Assembly: GCA_049889415.1 (NCBI GenBank) | Contig: JBMHDL010000002.1 | Span: 8,965 to 72,964, forward strand | DNA from: JAYQKL01 sp049889415 | GTDB taxonomy: Bacteria; Pseudomonadota; Alphaproteobacteria; RS24 | Length of the DNA: 64,000 nt | Reading direction: 5' to 3' | Shown here: in pieces, positions 43,466 through 51,981 of the stretch | How positions within the stretch are numbered: the stretch's first letter is position 1 | Layout: each line of letters begins with the position of its first letter | Translations under genes and position numbers: made by a program | Notes under the pieces: model-generated | Databases searched by the model: none | Told to the model about the DNA's origin: nothing | What the model saw: only the letters and a program-made list of their open reading frames with translations

Positions 43466-44593
43466 TCACGCCTGAGGCAGTTCCACATTTTTATGAAGAT
43501 GGATGTTCAGCAATAATCCAATGCTGATAAGCATGGTCACACTTGAAGTTCCGCCATATGAAATAAATGGCAACGGCACGCCGACCACCGGCAACAGACC
43601 GACCACCATCGCAATGTTGACGAAAAAATAGGCAAACAGGGAAAAGGACAAGGCCGCGGCGACCAGACGACAAAACTTGCTTTTGGCCTCGTAAGCAATC
43701 AATAGGCCGATGAACAAAACCCCCACATAAAGCAGCATAATCGTCAAACTGCCGATCAAGCCCATCTCCTCAGCAATCATGGTAAAAATGAAATCGGTGT
43801 GCTTTTCAGGCAGAAAATCCAACTGGTTTTGACTGCCCTTCATGAACCCCTTTCCCCAAACCCCGCCGGATCCGATGGCAATTTTTGACTGCAGAATATG
43901 ATAGCCCGCCCCCAAAGGGTCGCGCTCGGGGTTCAGGAAGGTCATGACCCGCAATTTTTGATATTCGAGCATTCTGCCCCAGATAATCATGGTGATCGGA
44001 ACAAGAGAAACAGCACCCAGAAAAAAATACCGCCAATTCAGACCAACCAGAAACATGACGGCAATACCTGTCAGCGCCAACAAAACTGATGTACCGAGAT
44101 CCGGCTGGCGCATAATCAGCAGGCTCGGAACCAAAATCATCAAAATCGGCAGCAGGGTCCATAATGGGTGGGAAACCCGCTCAGGTACCAAATTATGATA
44201 ATATCGCGCCAAAGCCAGAATGAGCGCGATCCGCATGGGCTCAGACGGTTGCACAGTGACCACCCCCAGATCCAGCCATCGTTTGGCTCCCATTTGCGTA
44301 TCACCGAGAAATTCCACCCCCAACAGACTGATCAGACCGCACACAAAGAAGAAATATGCGAAAGTCAGCCAATGTCTGACATCGATGATCGCGACAATCA
44401 GCATCAGAACAAAGCCAAGACCAATTCGGTATAACTGCCTATAGGCCCAGGGCGAAAACTGACCTTCCGCCACTGAATACAGAGCCATGATACCGGCCAG
44501 ACACAATCCGGCCACCAAGGCAACCAGAAGCCAATTCAAGTTGGCAAGCTTTTCACGCCAGTCGGCGCGCATGGACAGATAGGCGGAACTCAT
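43466..44593 (-). CDS. rodA: Peptidoglycan glycosyltransferase RodA (SEDS family)
   Basis: A 375-residue polytopic protein that polymerises lateral-wall glycan together with PBP2. The SEDS signatures include GYHILQSKIAIGSGGVWGKG, FLPEKHTDFIFTMIAEE and the C-terminal GVPLPFISYGGTS. About ten helices. It starts on the stop codon of mrdA (TGATG) and ends the mre operon. Confidence 0.96.
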   Translation of the reverse strand: MSSAYLSMRADWREKLANLNWLLVALVAGLCLAGIMALYSVAEGQFSPWAYRQLYRIGLGFVLMLIVAIIDVRHWLTFAYFFFVCGLISLLGVEFLGDTQMGAKRWLDLGVVTVQPSEPMRIALILALARYYHNLVPERVSHPLWTLLPILMILVPSLLIMRQPDLGTSVLLALTGIAVMFLVGLNWRYFFLGAVSLVPITMIIWGRMLEYQKLRVMTFLNPERDPLGAGYHILQSKIAIGSGGVWGKGFMKGSQNQLDFLPEKHTDFIFTMIAEEMGLIGSLTIMLLYVGVLFIGLLIAYEAKSKFCRLVAAALSFSLFAYFFVNIAMVVGLLPVVGVPLPFISYGGTSSVTMLISIGLLLNIHLHKNVELPQA

Positions 44594-46464
44594 CAGACCT
44601 CCCCTCCCGTATTCTGCACTGGAATAGGCAGATATACATCTCTGGCTTGGGGGTCACGCTCGAGAACCTTACGCATAATGTCACGCGCAATCGGCGCAGC
44701 GGTTTTAGAACCACTGCCGCCGTGTTCCACAACCACGGATATGGCGTATTTTGGATTGTCCACGGGCGCAAAGCCAACAAACAGCGCATGATCCCGCAGA
44801 TACCAATCCAGTTCCTCATTTTTAATAATGCCCGCTTCGCGTTCAGCGGCCGTAATGCGCCGAACCTGAACGGTTCCTGTTTTGCCGGCCATACGGCGAC
44901 CGTCAACATTCAAATCCGGCATGAACGCCGTGCCATCCGCGTCATGCGTCACCGCTTTCATGGCATTGTGAATGAGCGCCATATGCGCTTCATCAATATC
45001 AAGCAAAGGGGCTTCCGGCATGGTTTTGATGCGCCCCCCCACAGCATAAATCAAATTGGGCAGAACCTGACGCCGTCCATTGGCAAGGCTTGAAACCATC
45101 CCGGCGAGTTGCAGGGGCGTTGCCAACAAATAGCCCTGGCCGATGCCGGTAATCAAGGTCTCGCCTTTTTGCCACAGGGAATCGAGATTAGCCCGCTTCC
45201 AGTCACGTGAAGGAACAATGCCCTGTTTTTCTCCAGTGGACTCAATATATGTTTTTTCACCCAACCCGAATGTTTTTGCCATACGCGCAATCGGCTCGAT
45301 ACCAACCCGACGCGCCAATTCATAGAAATAAACATCGCAGGAATGTTTGATGGCATCATGCATGTCTGTCGGGCCGTGACCCTCGTCAAACCAGCAGTGG
45401 AATGTGTCCCTGCCAAACTCATATTTGGCCGTGCAGGTGATTTTCTCTTCCGGCGTGATCACGCCTTCCTGAAGCCCCGCCAGCGCAACAAGCATTTTGA
45501 AGGTTGATCCCGGCGCATATTGACCGGCGATGGACTTGTTCAAAAGGGGCTTACGCTCATCACTGACCAGACTGTCCCAATCCTTTTGACTGATGCCGAG
45601 ATTGAACGCATTTGGGTTGAAATATGGATTGGATGCAAGCGCCAGAATATCGCCCGAGTTAATCTCCATGACAGCCACCGAGCCGCTTTGCTCTCCCATG
45701 CGCTCGAGAGCATATTTCTGTAATTCTGCATCCAATGTCAGAACCACGTCTTCACCCGATGTGCCGGGGTCTTTGGATAATTCACGGATGACACGGCCAA
45801 CATTATTGACTTCCACTTGCCGGCTTCCGGCAAGGCCCCGCAAGCGGTCATCCAAGCGGTTTTCAATACCGCTTTTACCGACCCGGAACCCTTCAAGTTT
45901 CAGCAGCGGGTCATCTTCCAGCAAATCTTCGCGGTCTGGCACCCCGACATAACCGACAATATGAGCGAATTCCCCGCCTTTCGGATAGTAGCGCATTTCG
46001 CCGACACTGGTTTCCAGGCCGGGTAAATGCGGCAGATGAATATTGACCTTTGAAAACTGCTCCCAAGTCAGGTTTTCGGCAACCGTGAACGGAACAAATC
46101 CTCTGCTGCGCGGAACATCTCGTTGCAAACGCTTCTTGCGCCTGGGGGAAATCGGAATGATTTTTTCAAGTCTGGCAATGGTTTCAAACGGCTTTTGAAC
46201 CTGCTCAGGAATAAGGACAACCTGAAAATTGGGTCGATTGGTGGCGATTTCCTGTCCAAAGCGGTCAAGGACTCGCCCGCGACGTGGTGCGATCAAGCCG
46301 ATATTGACCCGGTTCTCCTCCGCACGTATGGCAAATTCCTTCGACCGGACGACTTGCAGATAATACAGCCGTCCAGCCAGAACCGACAGCAGTCCGAATT
46401 GGCTGGCACCCAGCATCAAGGCGCGGCGTGTCAATTTTGTGGAGTCTTCCGCTTGTGGCTGCAT
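44593..46464 (-). CDS. mrdA: Penicillin-binding protein 2 (transpeptidase)
   Basis: A 623-residue class B PBP. An N-terminal membrane anchor is followed by the dimerisation domain and a transpeptidase domain with the three active-site motifs: SxxK in APGSTFKM (Ser nucleophile), SxN in the HSCDVYFYE region, and KTG in MAGKTGTVQV. It cross-links lateral-wall peptidoglycan with RodA. Four bases separate it from mreD. Confidence 0.96.
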   Translation of the reverse strand: MQPQAEDSTKLTRRALMLGASQFGLLSVLAGRLYYLQVVRSKEFAIRAEENRVNIGLIAPRRGRVLDRFGQEIATNRPNFQVVLIPEQVQKPFETIARLEKIIPISPRRKKRLQRDVPRSRGFVPFTVAENLTWEQFSKVNIHLPHLPGLETSVGEMRYYPKGGEFAHIVGYVGVPDREDLLEDDPLLKLEGFRVGKSGIENRLDDRLRGLAGSRQVEVNNVGRVIRELSKDPGTSGEDVVLTLDAELQKYALERMGEQSGSVAVMEINSGDILALASNPYFNPNAFNLGISQKDWDSLVSDERKPLLNKSIAGQYAPGSTFKMLVALAGLQEGVITPEEKITCTAKYEFGRDTFHCWFDEGHGPTDMHDAIKHSCDVYFYELARRVGIEPIARMAKTFGLGEKTYIESTGEKQGIVPSRDWKRANLDSLWQKGETLITGIGQGYLLATPLQLAGMVSSLANGRRQVLPNLIYAVGGRIKTMPEAPLLDIDEAHMALIHNAMKAVTHDADGTAFMPDLNVDGRRMAGKTGTVQVRRITAAEREAGIIKNEELDWYLRDHALFVGFAPVDNPKYAISVVVEHGGSGSKTAAPIARDIMRKVLERDPQARDVYLPIPVQNTGGEV

Positions 46465-46467
46465 GAT

Positions 46468-47019
46468 TTAGGCCCCTACACCCAGCAGGGAAAGGCGCTC
46501 TTCAATAACACGCAGCACACGGGCCATGAGGGGGAACACCATCACGGTCATAAGAAAAGGCAGCAGAACCAGGCTGAAAACATATGCCTCTCCGGCATGC
46601 CAGGACACGCCAAAAAAAACCGTGACATAGGAGACCATCGCAACAAGGGAAAAACTGACCCAGTTGGTGGCGAAACTTGCCGATGCCAGAACCGAGGTTT
46701 GGGAAGCGGTATAGATATGCATCAACAGCAGGGTTAACGCCCATAACCCTAAAGGCGTTCCGGTCATCAAATCCTTGAACAGCCCCAAACAAAAAGTTGC
46801 GGCATAGCTCAGTCGGTCCTCTCCAGACAGAGCCCAGAAGTAAACCGCAATGAGTGACAGCGACGGCATGGCCGATACCCCCTGAACACCCGGCAAGGGC
46901 GCTTGCTGGAGCGCCACCAACACGACAATAACCAGAAACGGGACGGCTCGGCTGAGGCCGGTCGGTTCACGCTGACTTTGCAGAAAATTGCGCAATCCAC
47001 TGCCAGGCTTAAAGGCCAT
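46468..47019 (-). CDS. mreD: Rod-shape-determining protein MreD
   Basis: A 183-residue membrane protein with about five helices, predicted to link MreC with the cytosolic machinery. The ATG at 47019 has a strong GGGAGG site and overlaps the end of mreC by 11 bases; a start 90 bases further upstream in the mreC frame is unlikely. The RxxxxLxLFxDxxTGxPxGLxAL pattern (YAATFCLGLFKDLMTGTPLG) is characteristic. Confidence 0.88.
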   Translation of the reverse strand: MAFKPGSGLRNFLQSQREPTGLSRAVPFLVIVVLVALQQAPLPGVQGVSAMPSLSLIAVYFWALSGEDRLSYAATFCLGLFKDLMTGTPLGLWALTLLLMHIYTASQTSVLASASFATNWVSFSLVAMVSYVTVFFGVSWHAGEAYVFSLVLLPFLMTVMVFPLMARVLRVIEERLSLLGVGA

Positions 47020-47920
47020 TTTCGACCTCCCTGTCAGGCTTGCCATCCTCCGGCCCAGGCTTGAGAATTTCCGGTATATTCTGCATGGACGAGACATCAA
47101 GCTCTCCACGTAACTTCATCACCCTTACAATATTCAGGTTTTCAGGTTTTTCGGAAAGCTCAACCCGCGGATTACCGGCCGGCCCGGTGCGGACGCGTCC
47201 AATCATAGTATTTCGCGGAATTTGGCCTCCCAAACCTGATGCCAGGACACGGTCACCATCGGCGAAAGAGACTTCCTCGGAATAAAACAGCAGTTTTGGC
47301 CTGCTGGTATTCGTCCCCGCCAAAATCGCATTGAGGCCTGACGGTTCAACCCGAACGGGGATGCGGCTGTTGAGGTCCGTCAACAACAGGACCCGGCTGG
47401 ACAACGCACCGACAGACACAATCCGTCCAACCAAACCAGACATCCCGATCACCGGATCGCCGACCGTTATGCCCGAATTTCTTCCGGTATCAATCACGTA
47501 AGTTCTGACAAATGGGCCGCCCGGATCAAACATCACATTGGCCGCTACGGAGTCCGTTTTCGCCTCACCCTGACCTCCCAAAAGCATCTGATAATTCTCA
47601 AGTTTTTGTTTCAGCAGCTGGTTTTCCCGCTCAACGTCGCGCAAGCGCTCCAGCTCCACTTGATAGCGCAAATTATCACTGCGCAAGCTGAAATAGTCTC
47701 GGGCAATGGTAAAGCCTTGCTGGATCCACTCTATGGGGCGGGTCACAACATAGGTGACGGGATAAACAATATCGGTGGCCAGCTGACGCAATCGGTCAGT
47801 CGTCAATTCCTGCCCGCGTGAAAGCAGGAAGACCAGAATACCGGCGGCCAGAAGAAAAAGTATGCGGCGCGAGGAAGAACGTCGCCCAGGTCGTGATTTG
47901 GTTTGGAATACCCCGTCCAC
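47009..47920 (-). CDS. mreC: Rod-shape-determining protein MreC
   Basis: A 303-residue bitopic protein: a basic N terminus, one membrane helix at about residues 20-35, a coiled coil (about 70-110, rich in RYQVELERLRDVERENQ) and a C-terminal beta-barrel domain with VIGMSGLVGRIVSVG. It scaffolds the elongasome in the periplasm. It is 16 bases downstream of mreB. Confidence 0.94.
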   Translation of the reverse strand: MDGVFQTKSRPGRRSSSRRILFLLAAGILVFLLSRGQELTTDRLRQLATDIVYPVTYVVTRPIEWIQQGFTIARDYFSLRSDNLRYQVELERLRDVERENQLLKQKLENYQMLLGGQGEAKTDSVAANVMFDPGGPFVRTYVIDTGRNSGITVGDPVIGMSGLVGRIVSVGALSSRVLLLTDLNSRIPVRVEPSGLNAILAGTNTSRPKLLFYSEEVSFADGDRVLASGLGGQIPRNTMIGRVRTGPAGNPRVELSEKPENLNIVRVMKLRGELDVSSMQNIPEILKPGPEDGKPDREVENGL

Positions 47921-47936
47921 AGCCTTTCCTGTTATC

Positions 47937-48977
47937 TCAATAAACCGAAGACAAAATGTGCTTCATGGTCTTGATGTGCTCAAGCGCCCGCCCCGTCCCA
48001 AGGGCGACACAAGACAGGGCCTCATCGGCTATACTGACCGGCAAGCCGGTTTCCTCGCGCAACACCTTGTCGAGATTTTTCAGCAGGGCCCCGCCACCGG
48101 TCAGGATAATGCCCTTATCGACAATATCGGCCGCCAGTTCCGGAGGGGTGGCCTCGAGCGCAACCTTGACGGCCTCAACAATGGCACCGACGGGCTCAGC
48201 AAGACTCTCAGCGATTTCCCGCTGCGAAATCGTCACTTCGCGGGGCACGCCATTCATCAGATCACGGCCTTTAATGCGCAGGCTCGCACCATCACTGTCT
48301 TCCGGAACGGCCGCAGAACCAACCTCTTTCTTGATGCGCTCGGAACTGGATTCACCCAGCAGCAGATTATGGTTCCGGCGAATATAGGCAATGATGGCCT
48401 CATCCATTTTATCGCCCCCGACTCGCACAGACCGCGAATAGACAATCCCGCCCAGCGACAGGACGGCAACTTCAGTGGTGCCGCCGCCAATATCCACAAT
48501 CATCGATCCGGTCGGCTCGGTCACAGGCAGGCCAGCACCAATGGCCGCAGCCATCGGCTCCTCGATCAAATAGACGCGGCGCGCACCCGCAGACAGGGCC
48601 GATTCCTGAATGGCGCGGCGTTCAACCGCTGTAGCACCGGACGGCACGCAGATGATGACCTGCGGATTGGCGAAGGTGCGCCGGTTGTGAACCTTGCGGA
48701 TGAAGTGCTTGATCATCTCCTCAGCCACATCGAAATCGGCGATAACACCGTCCCGCATCGGGCGAATGGCTTGAATGTTGCCGGGTGTCCGCCCCAGCAT
48801 CAGCTTGGCTTCATCCCCGACTGCCAAAACCTGGTTGCGGCCGCCATTATTGAAAATGGCGACAACGGAAGGTTCATTGAGCACAATGCCCCTGCCCTTC
48901 ACATAGACCAAAGTGTTGGCTGTCCCCAAATCAATCGCCATGTCAGCGGAAAACATTCCGAGTAGACCGTCTAGCAT
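47937..48977 (-). CDS. mreB: Rod-shape-determining protein MreB (actin homologue)
   Basis: A 346-residue bacterial actin. The phosphate-1 loop MAIDLGTANTLVYVKGRG, the DIGGGTTEVAVLSLGG phosphate-2 region and LTGGGALL adenosine motif are intact. It forms membrane-bound filaments that guide cell-wall synthesis. Its ATG is only 23 bases after the leuA stop codon on the same strand (see findings). A long frame on the opposite strand is a shadow. Confidence 0.97.
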   Translation of the reverse strand: MLDGLLGMFSADMAIDLGTANTLVYVKGRGIVLNEPSVVAIFNNGGRNQVLAVGDEAKLMLGRTPGNIQAIRPMRDGVIADFDVAEEMIKHFIRKVHNRRTFANPQVIICVPSGATAVERRAIQESALSAGARRVYLIEEPMAAAIGAGLPVTEPTGSMIVDIGGGTTEVAVLSLGGIVYSRSVRVGGDKMDEAIIAYIRRNHNLLLGESSSERIKKEVGSAAVPEDSDGASLRIKGRDLMNGVPREVTISQREIAESLAEPVGAIVEAVKVALEATPPELAADIVDKGIILTGGGALLKNLDKVLREETGLPVSIADEALSCVALGTGRALEHIKTMKHILSSVY

Positions 48978-49000
48978 TTTTTAACCCTCGCTATTTTTCT

Positions 49001-50587
49001 TTAAATCCGCAATGTTGCCACATCGTCCGGTGCATGCCGCAGGCGTTTGACCAGCAGCTTGTTCAAGGCGCTGACATAAGCACGTGCCGATGCGACCATC
49101 GTGTCCGTGTCAACGCCGCGGCCGGTGACCGTTTTACCATCCTCGCTTAAACGCACACTGACTTCCGCCTGAGCATCCGTACCCTGCGTCACAGCATGAA
49201 CCTGATACAGTTTCAGGCGCGCTTTTGTCGGGAACAGCTCTTTGATGGCATTGAAGGTGGCATCAACCGGCCCGTCACCGGATGTTTCAGTTTTTTTCAG
49301 TTCGCCGTCGATCTCAAGTTCCAATGTTGCCTTTTGTGGCCCAACGGACCCGGCAACCACCTGCAGGGAAACAACCTTGATGCGTTCATCCTTGCGGGCT
49401 TCGGCATCATCCACCAGCGCGGCGATATCCTCGTCAAAGACCTGCTTTTTCTTGTCCGCAAGCTCCTTAAAGCGGACAAAAGCCTCCTGAAACTCATTAT
49501 CACCCATCTGGTAACCCATCTGAATGATTTTTTCCCGGAAAGCATGGCGCCCGGAATGCTTACCCAAAACCAGAGCGGACTGCGAAATGCCGACAGATTC
49601 CGGCAGCATGATTTCATAGGTCTGGTTGTTTTTCAGCATTCCGTCCTGATGAATGCCACTTTCATGGGCAAAGGCGTTTTGACCGACTATCGCCTTGTTG
49701 TACTGCACCGGAAAAGCCGTCACTGCCGAGACAAGCTTGGAAGCGCGCATCAAATTGGTAGTGTCAATACCGGTCCATTGCGGCATCAGATCATGGCGCA
49801 CATTCATGGCCATGACAATCTCTTCCAGAGCGGCATTGCCGGCGCGCTCACCCAAACCGTTGATCGTACACTCCACCTGCCGCGCTCCGGCACGCACACC
49901 GGCCAGGGAGTTGGCAACCGCCAGGCCCAAATCATTATGGCAATGGGTTGAAATCACCGCTCTGTCAATATTCGGCACCTGATTGCGGAGCATGGAAATG
50001 ATGTCAAAATACTCATCCGGCAATGTATAGCCGACTGTATCAGGAATATTGACGGTGGTGGCCCCGGCATTAATCGCCGTCTCGACGGCTTTGCACAGAA
50101 AATCCCGGTCGGTGCGGGTCGCGTCCTCGGGCGACCATTCAACGTCATCGGTATGCCTGCGGGCCTGATCAACACTGAAGGCAATAGCCTCCAACACCTG
50201 CTCAGGTTCCATCTGCAACTTGTGTTTCATATGCACCGGGCTGGTGGAGATGAAAGTGTGAATACGGCGGTTGGCTGCCGGCTTCAAGGCCTGGGCTGCA
50301 CGCTCAATGTCTTTCTCACCGGCCCGTGCCAAACCACAGACTGTGGCGTTTTTGACCAGTTTTGAGACTTCCGTCACGGCCTCGAAATCACCATTGGAGG
50401 CAATCGGAAACCCGGCCTCAATGACATCAACGCCCATATCGTCAAGGGTTTCGGCGACCCGGAGCTTTTCATCCAGCGTCATGGAAGCACCGGGTGACTG
50501 TTCACCGTCGCGCAAAGTGGTGTCAAAGATGATGACCCGGTCCTCCGCCGTGCCGATCTTTTGTGCATTATGGTTTTGTTCTGTCAT
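49001..50587 (-). CDS. leuA: 2-isopropylmalate synthase
   Basis: A 528-residue enzyme that joins acetyl-CoA and 2-oxoisovalerate, the first step of leucine synthesis. The HMGL-like TIM barrel opens with FDTTLRDGEQSPGASM; the metal motif STHCHNDLGLA is present, and a C-terminal LeuA allosteric domain (about 390-520) mediates leucine feedback. ATG 50587 (MTEQN) follows an AGGA site; a TTG 18 bases upstream is less likely. A leader with leucine codons lies upstream. Confidence 0.96.
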   Translation of the reverse strand: MTEQNHNAQKIGTAEDRVIIFDTTLRDGEQSPGASMTLDEKLRVAETLDDMGVDVIEAGFPIASNGDFEAVTEVSKLVKNATVCGLARAGEKDIERAAQALKPAANRRIHTFISTSPVHMKHKLQMEPEQVLEAIAFSVDQARRHTDDVEWSPEDATRTDRDFLCKAVETAINAGATTVNIPDTVGYTLPDEYFDIISMLRNQVPNIDRAVISTHCHNDLGLAVANSLAGVRAGARQVECTINGLGERAGNAALEEIVMAMNVRHDLMPQWTGIDTTNLMRASKLVSAVTAFPVQYNKAIVGQNAFAHESGIHQDGMLKNNQTYEIMLPESVGISQSALVLGKHSGRHAFREKIIQMGYQMGDNEFQEAFVRFKELADKKKQVFDEDIAALVDDAEARKDERIKVVSLQVVAGSVGPQKATLELEIDGELKKTETSGDGPVDATFNAIKELFPTKARLKLYQVHAVTQGTDAQAEVSVRLSEDGKTVTGRGVDTDTMVASARAYVSALNKLLVKRLRHAPDDVATLRI

Positions 50588-50626
50588 GTCTGCGTCCTCA
50601 ATCAAAAGTGTTTATCTGCTTATTTA

Positions 50627-50669
50627 CCCCTGAGCGCGCGTATGGACAGCGTCCTTGTCACCTCAGGGG
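50627..50669 (-). promoter_or_regulatory. Hairpin in the leuA leader (candidate attenuator element)
   Basis: On the minus strand CCCCTGAG (50669-50662) pairs perfectly with CTCAGGGG (50634-50627); a small GGAC/GTCC hairpin sits in the loop. The stop codon of the leucine-rich frame lies in the first arm. No T run follows, so it is not a standard terminator by itself. Confidence 0.5.
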
Positions 50670-50743
50670 TTGATTAGGAGGAGCAGGTGCGGGCAGACAG
50701 CAGAGGTCGACCGGGAATTTGAACTATTCCCGTTCAGATGCAA
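50663..50743 (-). CDS. Possible leuA leader peptide with four consecutive Leu codons
   Basis: A 26-codon frame from TTG 50743 that ends HLLLLINP and a TGA at 50663. The Leu codons are CTG, CTC, CTC and CTA, followed by ATC (Ile). The placement before leuA and the overlap of the stop with a hairpin arm are what a leucine attenuator would show. Against it: the start would be TTG without a clear Shine-Dalgarno sequence. Confidence 0.42.
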   Translation of the reverse strand: MHLNGNSSNSRSTSAVCPHLLLLINP

Positions 50744-50936
50744 GCCGGATGATGCCGTTTGGCACTGTGGCCTGTTCGCCGTTGTCAAAACCCTGATTTT
50801 CACTTTTGAGTCCTGTTTGAACAACCAATTTATTAACGTCTTTTCTGTTTATCTTTCAGGAAAAAAAATTGCAAGGGAAATCAATGTACTTTGATGATTC
50901 CGGAGGGTTGCAGATAGGCGCGAGAGATGATCGGCT

Positions 50937-51869
50937 TCAACCGAGCAATTGCGGTTTTTTGCTCTGCACTTGGTCAATGACAAAATCCATGGCGGTGCGG
51001 ACATGAGACAGTTTCGCGAGGTCTTTGCGGACCAATAACCACAATTCAAAGGCACCAACATGAGCCGGACCCAAAACCCGCGTCAGAGCAGGATTGGCAT
51101 CGGCGAGAATGCACGGCAAAGCAGCAATGGCTGCACTGTTCTCAACCATGCGCATGCGGGCGGTGGCAGACGAGGTGCGTGCCGTCACCTGCCCGCTTTT
51201 CTCCACCCGTGACAACCACCAAACCGGGCCGACCGGTGCCTCTTCTTCAGCAAATCCAATCAATTTGGCGCCGTTCAACTCACCGCGGGCCAAGGATTTG
51301 ACGTCAATCCCCTGCTGATGCCGGTCGGAACTGTAGAGACCATAGGCCATTTCCCCGATTTTGCGCATAAGCATATCGCCATCTGTCGGCCGGGCAGCGC
51401 GGATAGTCATATCAACGTCGCGCAACGGGTTCATAATGCGCGGGGCCGCAGCGCTGCTGCCGGCCCATCCCAGACCCTGGTCAATCAAAAGGGTCAGGGT
51501 AACGCCGGGATAACGTGCTTGGAAAGCCTCCATACCGGACGCTAGAACCTGTGCGCCGATCACCTCACCGGCTGACATTTTGACCAGCCCGCCGGTCTCC
51601 TCTGACTCCGCCTGAAAATCCCGCTCCAGAGCCGACAGATTCTGATCAACCGGATCCAGCATTTCACGTAGACGCGAACCGCTTTGGGTGAGCTGATAGC
51701 CGGATCTCAGGCGTTCAAACAGGCGCGCATCCAGCGCTTCTTCAAGATGCGCAATGCGGCGCAACACCGTCGTGGTGTTGACATTCAACTGTTTGGCGGC
51801 CGCCGACAGGCTGCCGGCACCCGCTACAGCCAGAAAAAACCGCAAATCATCCCAATCCATGCTTTTCAT
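50937..51869 (-). CDS. LysR-type transcriptional regulator
   Basis: A 310-residue regulator. The N-terminal winged HTH (about residues 5-65) reads MDWDDLRFFLAVAGAGSLSA and continues with VLRRIAHLEEALDARLFERL; a periplasmic-binding-like effector domain follows. The frame is open 192 bases further upstream, across the ilvC terminator, so the start is ATG 51869 or 51860. It lies between ilvC and leuA on the same strand, so a role in branched-chain amino acid control is possible but unproven. Confidence 0.88.
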   Translation of the reverse strand: MKSMDWDDLRFFLAVAGAGSLSAAAKQLNVNTTTVLRRIAHLEEALDARLFERLRSGYQLTQSGSRLREMLDPVDQNLSALERDFQAESEETGGLVKMSAGEVIGAQVLASGMEAFQARYPGVTLTLLIDQGLGWAGSSAAAPRIMNPLRDVDMTIRAARPTDGDMLMRKIGEMAYGLYSSDRHQQGIDVKSLARGELNGAKLIGFAEEEAPVGPVWWLSRVEKSGQVTARTSSATARMRMVENSAAIAALPCILADANPALTRVLGPAHVGAFELWLLVRKDLAKLSHVRTAMDFVIDQVQSKKPQLLG

Positions 51870-51872
51870 AAA

Positions 51873-51928
51873 TGCAATTATATACTTGCAAAAATGCATG
51901 ATTGCAAATTCGCAAAAGATAAATTGCA
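51873..51928 (-). promoter_or_regulatory. AT-rich promoter/operator region of the LysR-type gene with repeated TGCA
   Basis: TGCA occurs at 51873, 51887, 51895, 51904 and 51925, mostly as TTGCA or TGCAA; TGCAA-8-TTGCA (51873-51890) is an inverted repeat. On the minus strand TATAAT (51877-51882) lies 19 bases from TTGCAA (51902-51907), so transcription would begin near 51870, one base before the ATG. Confidence 0.5.
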
Positions 51929-51936
51929 CAAACAAA

Positions 51937-51960
51937 AAGGGCCGCACAAAAGCGGCCCTT
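51937..51960 (-). terminator. Rho-independent terminator of ilvC
   Basis: AAGGGCCGC (51937-51945) pairs with GCGGCCCTT (51952-51960), a perfect 9-bp stem with a 6-base loop; on the minus strand it is followed by TTT and more T residues. It separates ilvC from the LysR-type gene. Confidence 0.85.
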
Positions 51961-51981
51961 AAATTTAGTTGGCGGGAAAGC

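Larger units (their letters stand above)
50588..50936. other. 349-base intergenic region upstream of leuA
   Basis: On the minus strand it holds, in order of transcription: a TTGACA box at 50783-50788 with no convincing -10 partner, a possible leader peptide (50743 to 50663), a large hairpin (50627-50669) and the leuA ribosome-binding site. The half nearer the LysR-type gene (50790-50936) is AT-rich, and I see nothing definite in it. Confidence 0.45.

Noticed and set aside
47862..48965. Long open frame (367 codons) on the plus strand opposite mreB
   Set aside because: It lies exactly over the strongly conserved MreB coding sequence; its translation resembles no family, and shadows of this length are common opposite high-GC genes.
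49196..49951. Open frame on the plus strand opposite leuA (251 codons)
   Set aside because: Shadow of leuA; the sense protein is a full-length, recognisable 2-isopropylmalate synthase.
50663..50728. A second frame in the leuA leader on the minus strand ending in LLSARTCSS and TAA
   Set aside because: It has fewer Leu/Ile/Val codons, and its stop precedes the hairpin; the four-Leu frame is the better candidate.
50655..50894. Plus-strand open frame in the leuA upstream region (79 codons)
   Set aside because: It is antisense to the leucine leader and has no plausible start region or similarity.
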